NCBI GenBank assembly: GCA_024697945.1
Contig: JAILRU010000072.1
Location: forward strand, 1-39,039
Direction of reading: 5' to 3'
Source of the DNA: Bacteroidaceae bacterium
Lineage (GTDB): Bacteria > Bacteroidota > Bacteroidia > Bacteroidales > Bacteroidaceae
DNA: 39,039 nucleotides
Both the position numbers and the translations under genes were made by a program. This document shows positions 32,237 through 39,039 of this stretch, piece after piece (the stretch's first letter is position 1; every line of letters begins with the position of its first letter). The notes under the pieces were generated by a model. That model did not search any database. It saw only the letters and a program-made list of their open reading frames with translations, and had not been told where the DNA came from.

Positions 32237-34402
32237 CTAAAACGTTACCTTTACCTGCACTCCTTCTGGCGAGTTCTCGAATGTCAGCCAGAGGAGGTGA
32301 CGGGAAATGCCGTTGACGGGAGCTGTAATTGTTCTCGTCATGTGGTTGACGGTCTTTCCTGCCGCATCGGTACAGTTAATCTGAGCCGACTTATATTCCT
32401 TCGGCAGATAGAGACAGACGATGTTGGTCGTATTCTGCGGCGACTTGCATGTGAAGCTGTAACCGTCTTTCGTTACCTTCTCATCATACTGGCGTGAGGC
32501 TGCAGCTATCACCTGCGGGCGTTTCCTGTCTATCTTCCTCAAATCGAAGAAGAAAGCCTGATTCCCAGGCAGGATGCTAGTTTCGGAATAATAGGTAAGT
32601 TCGGGCGAGAACAGGTCGATGTAGTCGCCTTTTATCATGAAGGGGTCGCCCGTCACTACATCCTCGTCGAGCACAGCCACAAGGGTATAGGGCCCGCGCT
32701 CCAAGTAGAAGGAGTTCTTCAGCTGGAGTTTACCGTATGCTTTGGCGACAACCTCCATGAACTGCTTGTCGCCGCCTTCGCTGAGCACATATTCCTTGGG
32801 GTCGTGCCGCAACACAAACACCTTGCCCTTACCATATTCATATTCGCCTTCCTCAGCCTTTTCAGGGATGCCCATCAGGGAGAAGAGGTGCTGCGAGGGA
32901 GCCGTGAATGTACGGCCATTCTGGTTCCACCACTCCTGTACGCTCTGGAAGGGGTCGTCGTCCCTGCCGGAATAGATGATGATACCACCTCGTTTCACCC
33001 ATTCCGCCAAATGCGTATGAGCCTCTTCGTCAAGGGGTTTCATGTTGGAATAGGTCATGATGAGCACTTTCAGGTTTTTCCAGCTTTCGGTATAGCCCAC
33101 ATTCTCCAAGTGTGTGATGCTGACAGGGATGCCGCGTTTCACCAAGGGCAGAGCCATGCCGTAGAAGTTCGAGAGCTGTGGGTCGTCGTAACCCTCCACA
33201 GGACGTGGCGAGCGCTGGAACATCAGCGAGTTGGCCATCAGGACGGAGATACCTTGCGAGCCGCTCACTCGGTTTTCCGAAAGCGGCATACTGTTCAGGG
33301 TGTTTATCATCACCTGCATCTGTGTGGAGTAGAAACGCGGAATATGAGCTTTCTCGTCGCTGTTCGCGCTCACTTTATAGAGTCCTTCGTAGATGCGGTC
33401 AGGCCAAGGCATCACTTCGTAGTCGGCTATCTGCGGATAGAGCAGCTGGGCCGTGAAGGTAGCCTGGTAGTTGCGTTTGTAGTCCTCCCAGTCCTTGGCG
33501 CGGTCTTCTATGGGGTCGGTCAGGAAGAACATCTTGCGGCCTGTCGGTCGCGTCATCGATTCCATGCAGCCGTACTCCAGAAAAGCTGTTTCGAAGACGC
33601 GCTCCTTGGCCTTGCCGTTGAAGTAGTTGGGTTCGCGCGAAGTGCCTGTCCACACCTGGGCGATGTAGCCGTCGCAGCCCTCCAAGGAGGCAAGGGAAGC
33701 CTCGGGCGATACAATCTGCCATTGGGAGTAGTTTAGCAGCGAATGAGTGGGCACATAGCAACGGACATTCATGCCTTTCTCGCGTCCGTATTGATTAGCG
33801 AAGGCAAAGGCTTCGTCGAGTGCGCGATAGTAAAGATGGTACTTCAGTTTATTCGAGAGGTAAGTATTCTCGGCACTCTCGTGCTGGGGTCGCCAGGGGA
33901 AGCCGTAATACGCCTCCCATTCGCGCTTGAAGGCCTCGCTGTATCCTGCCCTTGCCCAGAACTCCGGCTCCTCCAGGAAGATGGCGTCGATGCCAGCATC
34001 AATCACCGGCTTGATGTGCCGCTCCTTGAAGTAGGCGAGGTAGTTCTTCGTGGGAATGATGTAGGGGATGAGCCGTCCGTGCCAGATGGTATCGCCCTGA
34101 GCCGTCTTCTGTCCCTCGTCCAAGTGCCATTTCCCATCCCATTTGCCTGTGAAATAGTCCTGGTATTCGCCCCAGGCTATGCCCGTCATGAAGTGGGTGG
34201 TATAGCCTCGGTTGCGCCAAGATTCCACACGCTCGCGGAACGTCATCCGGCGGTTGTCGTTGGCTCCATACACCATGACGAGGTCGGAGCGAATGTCGGT
34301 AACAGGCTTCCAAGGTCCTGCTGTCTGAAATGTCGTCTTCTCCTGAGCTCCCACAATCAGGGTCGCCAGTAGGGACAAAATAGATATGAAGGTTCTCGGC
34401 AT
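32237..34402 (-). CDS. Large secreted glycosidase-like protein
   Basis: A 721-residue exported protein with a signal peptide (1-19, ending VGAQ). The first half (about 35-340) looks like a TIM barrel: VYGANDNRRMTFRERVESW, WGEYQDY, and AIFLEEPEFWARAGYS, whose E144-E145-P146-E147 resembles the acid/base strand of GH42/GH14-like enzymes. The second half has a Rossmann-like stretch (LKVLIMTYSNM...LAEWVKRGGIIIYSG, about 440-475), as in the beta-galactosidase trimerisation/amidotransferase-like domain. A beta-sandwich tail follows. I cannot assign it to a numbered family or substrate. It has its own perfect promoter and diverges from fucO. Possible role: removal of a sugar from host or dietary glycan. 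Confidence 0.55.
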   Translation of the reverse strand: MPRTFISILSLLATLIVGAQEKTTFQTAGPWKPVTDIRSDLVMVYGANDNRRMTFRERVESWRNRGYTTHFMTGIAWGEYQDYFTGKWDGKWHLDEGQKTAQGDTIWHGRLIPYIIPTKNYLAYFKERHIKPVIDAGIDAIFLEEPEFWARAGYSEAFKREWEAYYGFPWRPQHESAENTYLSNKLKYHLYYRALDEAFAFANQYGREKGMNVRCYVPTHSLLNYSQWQIVSPEASLASLEGCDGYIAQVWTGTSREPNYFNGKAKERVFETAFLEYGCMESMTRPTGRKMFFLTDPIEDRAKDWEDYKRNYQATFTAQLLYPQIADYEVMPWPDRIYEGLYKVSANSDEKAHIPRFYSTQMQVMINTLNSMPLSENRVSGSQGISVLMANSLMFQRSPRPVEGYDDPQLSNFYGMALPLVKRGIPVSITHLENVGYTESWKNLKVLIMTYSNMKPLDEEAHTHLAEWVKRGGIIIYSGRDDDPFQSVQEWWNQNGRTFTAPSQHLFSLMGIPEKAEEGEYEYGKGKVFVLRHDPKEYVLSEGGDKQFMEVVAKAYGKLQLKNSFYLERGPYTLVAVLDEDVVTGDPFMIKGDYIDLFSPELTYYSETSILPGNQAFFFDLRKIDRKRPQVIAAASRQYDEKVTKDGYSFTCKSPQNTTNIVCLYLPKEYKSAQINCTDAAGKTVNHMTRTITAPVNGISRHLLWLTFENSPEGVQVKVTF

Positions 34403-34448
34403 TATGAAATATGAAATAAGAATTAAGAATTATGAATTAAGAATAGTG

Positions 34449-34479
34449 CAAAGGTACAAAAGAATAGCCCATTGTCAAA
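34449..34479 (-). promoter_or_regulatory. Promoter of the secreted glycosidase-like gene
   Basis: On the minus strand TTTG (34479-34476), a 19-base spacer, then TACCTTTG (34456-34449). This is an exact consensus promoter, 47 bases before the start codon. Confidence 0.8.
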
Positions 34480-34627
34480 TTGTTGTATAAAAAAATCACA
34501 TATTTATATAAGAAAATGATGAAAAAATACTTACTTTGCAGTACAAATATATAAAGTTTAAGGTAAAAAGTCATAAAAGTTAAATCATTATTGCGACATG
34601 AAAAGTATATTGTAAAACGACAACATT

Positions 34628-35782
34628 ATGGTTAACCGATTTATCCTTAACGAAGTGTCATACTTCGGTCCTGGGGCTCGCAAGGAGTTGCCAGGAGTAG
34701 TAGCTCGCCTTGGCTTCAAAAAGGCGTTAGTGGTAACAGACAAAGGCTTGATGCAGTTTGGCGTTGCGCGGATGGTGCTGGATGTAATGGACCAGGCAGG
34801 CATCAAGTATGAAGTGTTCGATGATGTGAAGCCTAATCCCACCGTTACGAACGTGAAGAATGGCATTGAGGCTTGCAAGAAGGCGGGAGCTGACTTCATC
34901 GTAGCCATTGGCGGCGGTTCCAGCATGGACACAGCCAAGGGAATAGGCATCGTGATGAACAACCCCGAATTCTCGGACATAGTTTCCCTGGAGGGCGTGG
35001 CAGACACCAAAAAGAAGTCGCTGCCCATCATAGCCCTGCCTACTACAGCCGGTACGGCAGCAGAAACAACCATCAACTACGTAATCATCGACGAGACACG
35101 TCAAGCCAAGATGGTTTGCGTTGACCCCAACGACATTCCCTGCGTTGCCATCGTGGATGCTGAGTTGATGTACTCACTGCCAAAGTCGCTCACGGCTGCT
35201 ACGGGTATGGACGCCATGACCCATGCCATAGAGGGACTCATCACGAAGGGCGCCTGGGAGCTGTCGGACATGTTCGAGATTAAGGCCATTGAAATGATTT
35301 ATCGCAATCTGCCCATTGCAGTGGAAGACCCCAAGAATCCTGTCGGTCGCGACGGCATGGCAGTGGCTCAGTATGTAGCCGGAATGGCATTCTCTAATGT
35401 CGGTCTTGGTGTTGACCACGGCATGGCTCATCCGCTTTCGGCTTTGTTCGACGTGCCTCATGGTGTGGCCTGTGCAATGCTGCTGCCCACGGTTATGCGC
35501 TTCAACATGCCTGCCGCAAAGGAGAAGTATATAGAGATAGCGAAGGCTTGTGGGGTTTACGAGATAGGTATGACTGTTGATGAGGCTGCCGAGGCAGCAT
35601 GTCAAGCCATTGAGGACCTGAGTGCCAAAGTAGGAACAAACAAGCGTCTCACCGACTTGGGCATCAAGGAATCAGACATCGCAGCGCTGGCAGAACAAGC
35701 CATCAACGATGTTTGCACACCAGGCAATCCCCGCCCGGTAACCAAGCAAGACATCATAGAGTTGTATCATCAGATACTGTAG
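34628..35782 (+). CDS. fucO: Lactaldehyde reductase / iron-dependent alcohol dehydrogenase
   Basis: A 384-residue group III iron-dependent alcohol dehydrogenase. FucO reduces L-lactaldehyde from fucose or rhamnose breakdown to 1,2-propanediol with NADH. The NAD-site GGGSSMDTAKG begins at 95. The metal ligands match E. coli FucO closely: Asp195, His199 (DAMTHAIEG), His264 (VDHGMAHP) and His278 (VPHGVACA). Its length equals that of FucO (about 382). Closely related alcohol dehydrogenases are hard to separate, so the substrate is likely but not certain. It is monocistronic, divergent from the secreted glycosidase-like gene by 225 bases, and ends before a strong hairpin. Confidence 0.88.
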   Translation: MVNRFILNEVSYFGPGARKELPGVVARLGFKKALVVTDKGLMQFGVARMVLDVMDQAGIKYEVFDDVKPNPTVTNVKNGIEACKKAGADFIVAIGGGSSMDTAKGIGIVMNNPEFSDIVSLEGVADTKKKSLPIIALPTTAGTAAETTINYVIIDETRQAKMVCVDPNDIPCVAIVDAELMYSLPKSLTAATGMDAMTHAIEGLITKGAWELSDMFEIKAIEMIYRNLPIAVEDPKNPVGRDGMAVAQYVAGMAFSNVGLGVDHGMAHPLSALFDVPHGVACAMLLPTVMRFNMPAAKEKYIEIAKACGVYEIGMTVDEAAEAACQAIEDLSAKVGTNKRLTDLGIKESDIAALAEQAINDVCTPGNPRPVTKQDIIELYHQIL

Positions 35783-35835
35783 GGATAGCATTTAGGGCAA
35801 AGCCCGCTTGGCATCTCTGAAGCAATGGCTATAAA

Positions 35836-35886
35836 ACAACGGCAGCGACAACTCCTTTTGAAGTCATCGCTGCCGTTGTCTTTTAT
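35836..35886. terminator. Bidirectional terminator between fucO and the BspA-like gene
   Basis: A perfect 13-base stem, ACAACGGCAGCGA (35836-35848) with its complement (35867-35879), followed by CTTTTAT on the plus strand and preceded by AAAA, which gives a T-run on the minus strand. Confidence 0.85.
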
Positions 35887-35892
35887 AGGTCT

Positions 35893-38463
35893 TTACTTTA
35901 TCAGCACCTTCTTTGTCGTTCCGTCCGAGTATCTGATGATATTAATGCCCTTCTGGGGCTTGTTCAGCTTACGGCCATGTAAGTCGCAAACTTGTTCCTC
36001 CTCATTGGTGGAGGTCTGGATGGGGCTGATGCCTGTTACTTCGTCAATGGCTGATTGTGCCACACTCATGCGCTCGTTGCTTACAAGGGCCCATTGATGA
36101 GCCTCCTGTGCTCCCAGAATGATACCGTTGTTGCCGTTCTCCACTTCTATAGGTTCTGGTGTGTCAATCAGAGCAAAGTGACTGCCCTCTCTCCTGACGT
36201 ACTTCCTTGCACCTATATTATAAAGATAGTGCATCCCTTCTGCCTCAATTACCTGCCAGCAATGGTTGGGGTTATCTTCGTTGATGCCACCAGCAGAGTT
36301 AATCGTTCCTACACATTCATTCACAGGGTCATAAACGGAATAGGCAAACGATTCAGCATCCATCAACGTATAAGCCTGCTGCTCGGAAACCTCTTCCTCA
36401 GTCGTTGCCGTCTCACGGATGTTGTTGAACTTATACCATGCATCATCGTAAGCATAGGCATCCCAACAGCCAACAGGAACATAGAGCGTCGTATGGGCAT
36501 ATGTCTGTTTAGAGAAACCCAGACTACCTTCAGGTGGAGTAGTGCACTTAATGAGAACATTACGTAACTTGCAATTATCGAAGGCCTGGGAGCCGATGCT
36601 AGTCACACTCTCAGGGATGGTGATGGAGGTCAGTTTGCTGCAACCAGAGAAAGCTCCTTCGCCAATGCTGGTCACACTATTGGGGATGTTTATGGAGGTC
36701 AGACTGGAACAGCCCCAGAAGGCATAGATTCCGATGCTGGTTACGCTATTGGGGATGACAGTGTTCTGACAACCTGTAATCAGAGTGTTTGTTACTGTTT
36801 CTATAATTGCGTTGCAGCCGTCGCGAGAATCGTAGGTTGTATTACCTTCTTCTACTTTGATTGATATCAGGCTACTGCAATACCCGAAGACATTCCAGCC
36901 GATGTCGGTCACGTTATTGGGGATAGTGATGGAGGTCAAGCCGCTGCAATAATAGAAGGCCCATCCACCGATGCTGGTCAATCCTGTAAAGTATTGCAAC
37001 TCATTGAACGAAGTGATTGATGTATTACCCTTGAAGACTGTTCCCAAGTCTGTCACCGCAGCGGCCTCCTCTTCACTCAATTCTCCATCACCATTCGTAT
37101 CCCAGTTAGCAACACAAATCTCTTTAACCAAGGCATCGGCAAAGATGATATTAGGACTTTCAGGTGCTATTGGAACAATACTACCAAAGCTACTCCAAGG
37201 TTCTGTAGTTCTATATTGTTCAATTGCAGATTCTGGAGCATGGAGTGTGGCATATTCGATGTATGAGCCTTCAAATGCATTGCCATCTGTATTGGGGACT
37301 TCTTCTACATAGCAATAGACATCAATTAACTCTGGGCAATTAGCGAAGGCATAGCCACCAATGCTCTTCACACCATTGCCAATGGTGATGGATGTCAGAC
37401 CACTGCAACCCGAGTAAGCACCATAACCAATGCTGGTCACACTGTTGGGGATGGTTACAGAGGTTAAACCACTGCAATTAGAGAAGGTATTGTTGCTGAT
37501 GCTCGTCACACTGTTGCCTATGAAAACAGAGTTTAGGCTGGTACAGCCGGAGAAAGCATAGATCCCGATGCTTTTCACACTATTAGGGATGGTGACTGAG
37601 GTCAAACTGCTGCAGCCTCGGAAAACATAACTTCCAATACTTGTCACATTATTACCAATAATGACGGAGGTTAAATTGCTACAATCAGAGAATGACGATT
37701 GTTCGATGTTGGTTACGCTATTGGGTATAGTGATTGAGGTTAGACCGCTGCAATGAGAGAATGAACTATGGCCAATGCTGGTCACGCCGTCGGGTATTGT
37801 GATGGAGGTCAGACCACTGCAACTCTGGAAAGCACCTTCACCGATGCTGGTCACATTGTTTGGAATGATGACGGATGTCAGGCTTTCGCAGTTAGAGAAG
37901 GTATAAGCACTGATGCTGGTCACACTATTGGGAATGGTGATGGAGGTCAGACCGCTGCAACCAGAGAAAGCAAATTGGCCAATGTTAGTCACACTATTTG
38001 GGATGTTGACAAATGTTAGACTTCTGCAATTGCGGAAGGCAGCGCTTCCAATGCTGGTCACACTATTGGGGATAGTAACATAGGTCAAGCCTCTGCAACC
38101 AGAGAAGGTATAATCGCTGATACTTGTTACACGATTGGGGATGGTGATAGAGGTCAGACCCTCACAATCAGAGAAGGTCCACTCGCCAATGCTGGACACA
38201 CTTTCAGGAATGGTGACGGAGGTTAGGGCAGTACATTCATAAAAAGCAGAGTTGCCGATGCTTGTCACACTGAATTCTGTTCCTTCGTAGTTAAATGTCG
38301 CAGGAATATTGACTGCTCCTGTGTATTTGTTCGGATTGCTGGTCACTTCGGCTATCTTTCCTTTTGGTATTAGGTTGTAATAGATACCATCAATCTCTAC
38401 GGCATCTGCATTTGCCAGTATTGGCAGCAAGGTCAATAATATTAGGGAGAAAATCTTTTTCAT
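35893..38463 (-). CDS. BspA-like leucine-rich repeat surface protein
   Basis: An 856-residue exported protein. Residues 1-20 are a signal peptide. Fourteen 23-residue BspA-type (LRR_5) repeats span about 64-385 (consensus LTSVTIPNSVTSIG..AFSGCSG). A linker holds a canonical EF-hand loop, DTNGDGELSEEE, near residues 454-465. Five further repeats cover about 500-655. The C-terminal 60-70 residues end in DLHGRKLNKPQKGINIIRYS and KKVLIK, resembling type IX secretion sorting tails of Prevotella surface proteins. BspA-like proteins of oral anaerobes bind host matrix proteins and other bacteria; the ligand here is unknown. The gene is preceded by a long structured leader. Confidence 0.9.
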   Translation of the reverse strand: MKKIFSLILLTLLPILANADAVEIDGIYYNLIPKGKIAEVTSNPNKYTGAVNIPATFNYEGTEFSVTSIGNSAFYECTALTSVTIPESVSSIGEWTFSDCEGLTSITIPNRVTSISDYTFSGCRGLTYVTIPNSVTSIGSAAFRNCRSLTFVNIPNSVTNIGQFAFSGCSGLTSITIPNSVTSISAYTFSNCESLTSVIIPNNVTSIGEGAFQSCSGLTSITIPDGVTSIGHSSFSHCSGLTSITIPNSVTNIEQSSFSDCSNLTSVIIGNNVTSIGSYVFRGCSSLTSVTIPNSVKSIGIYAFSGCTSLNSVFIGNSVTSISNNTFSNCSGLTSVTIPNSVTSIGYGAYSGCSGLTSITIGNGVKSIGGYAFANCPELIDVYCYVEEVPNTDGNAFEGSYIEYATLHAPESAIEQYRTTEPWSSFGSIVPIAPESPNIIFADALVKEICVANWDTNGDGELSEEEAAAVTDLGTVFKGNTSITSFNELQYFTGLTSIGGWAFYYCSGLTSITIPNNVTDIGWNVFGYCSSLISIKVEEGNTTYDSRDGCNAIIETVTNTLITGCQNTVIPNSVTSIGIYAFWGCSSLTSINIPNSVTSIGEGAFSGCSKLTSITIPESVTSIGSQAFDNCKLRNVLIKCTTPPEGSLGFSKQTYAHTTLYVPVGCWDAYAYDDAWYKFNNIRETATTEEEVSEQQAYTLMDAESFAYSVYDPVNECVGTINSAGGINEDNPNHCWQVIEAEGMHYLYNIGARKYVRREGSHFALIDTPEPIEVENGNNGIILGAQEAHQWALVSNERMSVAQSAIDEVTGISPIQTSTNEEEQVCDLHGRKLNKPQKGINIIRYSDGTTKKVLIK
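37308..38274 (-). repeat. Tandem 69-base repeats encoding 23-residue LRR units
   Basis: About fourteen imperfect direct repeats of 69 bases, in phase with the BspA-like gene, share words such as the ones for SVTSIG and NSVT. They could mediate repeat-number change by recombination or slippage. Confidence 0.85.
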
Positions 38464-38534
38464 ATATGAATGTATTTATGTTAGTACTATGTTGTATATT
38501 TCCGTTCAGCAAGGTAGCACTAACTTATCGCCAT

Positions 38535-38725
38535 AAGAAAAGCGCAGACCCCATCCATACTCTCTGCTAGGCTTGGAACTGCCTCTGATAATCTATGGTG
38601 AAGACTGCGCTTATAAGCACAGCTTCAACGATTATCAGGTTTGCTCTATATTCTCTTTCGAGGTTCCAATTCAGCAGAGAGATTGAGCAATATGTTTTGG
38701 AAGAGAGACCCTCTGGCCTCAAATC
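38535..38725 (-). ncRNA. Structured leader or small RNA upstream of the BspA-like gene
   Basis: From a promoter at 38731-38761 the minus-strand transcript can form nested helices: 38681-38673 with 38568-38560 (9 pairs), 38669-38663 with 38579-38573 (7), 38638-38630 with 38593-38585 (9), and 38622-38617 with 38610-38605 (6, including a U-G pair that would be a C-A mismatch on the other strand). A CTC-GAAA-GAG tetraloop hairpin sits in the asymmetric bulge (38662-38653). A competing 8-base pairing, 38612-38605 with 38547-38540, is followed by a U-rich run. It may be a riboregulator, or a 6S-like RNA with a closing stem, bubble and apical arm. Confidence 0.6.
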
Positions 38726-38730
38726 CGGTA

Positions 38731-38761
38731 CAAAGATACGAAGGTTAATTCAAAATTCAAA
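38731..38761 (-). promoter_or_regulatory. Promoter of the BspA-like gene or leader RNA
   Basis: On the minus strand TTTG (38761-38758), exactly 19 bases, then TATCTTTG (38738-38731), a full match to the Bacteroidetes consensus. Transcription would start near 38725, about 260 bases before the start codon. Confidence 0.8.
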
Positions 38762-38902
38762 ATATATAAATTCAAAATGAGGCTAAAACTGCAAAATAAA
38801 CCAAAGATTGCATCATTAGAGAAAGAGAGTAACAAAATCATCACAGCTTCATCCCAGACTATGCTCGCGCCCTAAAACCTATCTTTGTGCATGTGCGCAT
38901 GA

Positions 38903-39039
38903 GGGTGTGTCAAAATACAATTAATATAATATAAACAACGGATTACACGGATTTGACGGATTTAAGCCACGCTGATAATCAGCATTTAAGATAATCCGTT
39001 GAATCAGTGTAATCCGTTGTTGTTAATTATGACACACCC
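38903..39039. repeat. 137-base palindromic MITE-like element
   Basis: The ends GGGTGTGTCA (38903-38912) and TGACACACCC (39030-39039) are exact complements. Inside, AACAACGGATTACAC (38934-38948) pairs perfectly with 39007-39021, a GGATTTGACGGATT stretch pairs imperfectly with AATCCGTTGAATC, and the centre is GCTGATAATCAGC. The element has no coding capacity. The right end coincides with the window end, so its flank cannot be examined. Confidence 0.75.

Noticed and set aside
32237..34402. Plus-strand frame of 310 residues at 32804-33736
   Set aside because: It is antisense to the secreted protein, which has a signal peptide and a perfect promoter.
37308..38274. Regular direct repeats that might suggest a CRISPR array
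   Set aside because: The repeats are contiguous 69-base coding units of an LRR protein without unique spacers.

Overview
The window looks like chromosomal DNA from a Bacteroidales bacterium, most likely of the Prevotella group. The evidence is the repeated Bacteroidetes promoter signature (-7 box TANNTTTG, often as TACCTTTG or TATCTTTG, in two places exactly 19 bases after a TTTG), the lack of obvious Shine-Dalgarno sites, a Rho factor with a long disordered insert, a BspA-like leucine-rich repeat surface protein with a type IX-like C-terminal tail, and the holA/amn/HsdR-N neighbourhood. I see no rRNA, tRNA or CRISPR array.

Bases 1-1601 hold an IS4-type insertion sequence. Bases 1779-11046 are a surface polysaccharide locus. 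A leftward operon reads Wza-type exporter, Wzz-type chain-length protein, Wzy-type polymerase/ligase, family 2 glycosyltransferase, UDP-sugar dehydrogenase and Wzx flippase. A rightward alpha/beta hydrolase meets its end. The locus has one glycosyltransferase and no visible initiating sugar-phosphate transferase or tyrosine kinase. Bases 11138-13446 hold a lone HsdR-N-domain protein divergent from amn and holA. A 763-base gap follows, then an XRE regulator and the block pyrK, pyrD, trmD, followed by a zeta-type kinase with a 69-residue partner.

Bases 18033-20479 hold a barrel protein, a tiny membrane protein, a HAD phosphatase-like protein and an orphan Wza-like lipoprotein. Bases 20566-24323 hold a TonB-dependent receptor, an unusual regulator joining an OmpR-type DNA-binding domain to a degenerate histidine-kinase ATPase fold, and a lipoprotein. 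Bases 24569-32183 are mostly housekeeping: a small winged-helix protein, a YqiA-like esterase, ffh, folD, rho and an ABC-F protein. Bases 32237-38463 hold a large secreted glycosidase-like protein, fucO and the BspA-like surface protein.

The most interesting non-coding signals are at the right end. The leader of the BspA-like gene runs from a perfect promoter through about 260 bases and can fold into a nested multi-helix RNA with a competing alternative pairing. Beyond it, a 137-base near-complete palindrome with matched 10-base ends looks like a miniature mobile or repetitive element. Other points of interest are the winged-helix/pseudo-ATPase regulator, a 4 x 21-base tandem repeat, intergenic-type repeats that have entered the ABC-F and rho coding sequences, and opposed overlapping promoters between amn and the HsdR-N gene.
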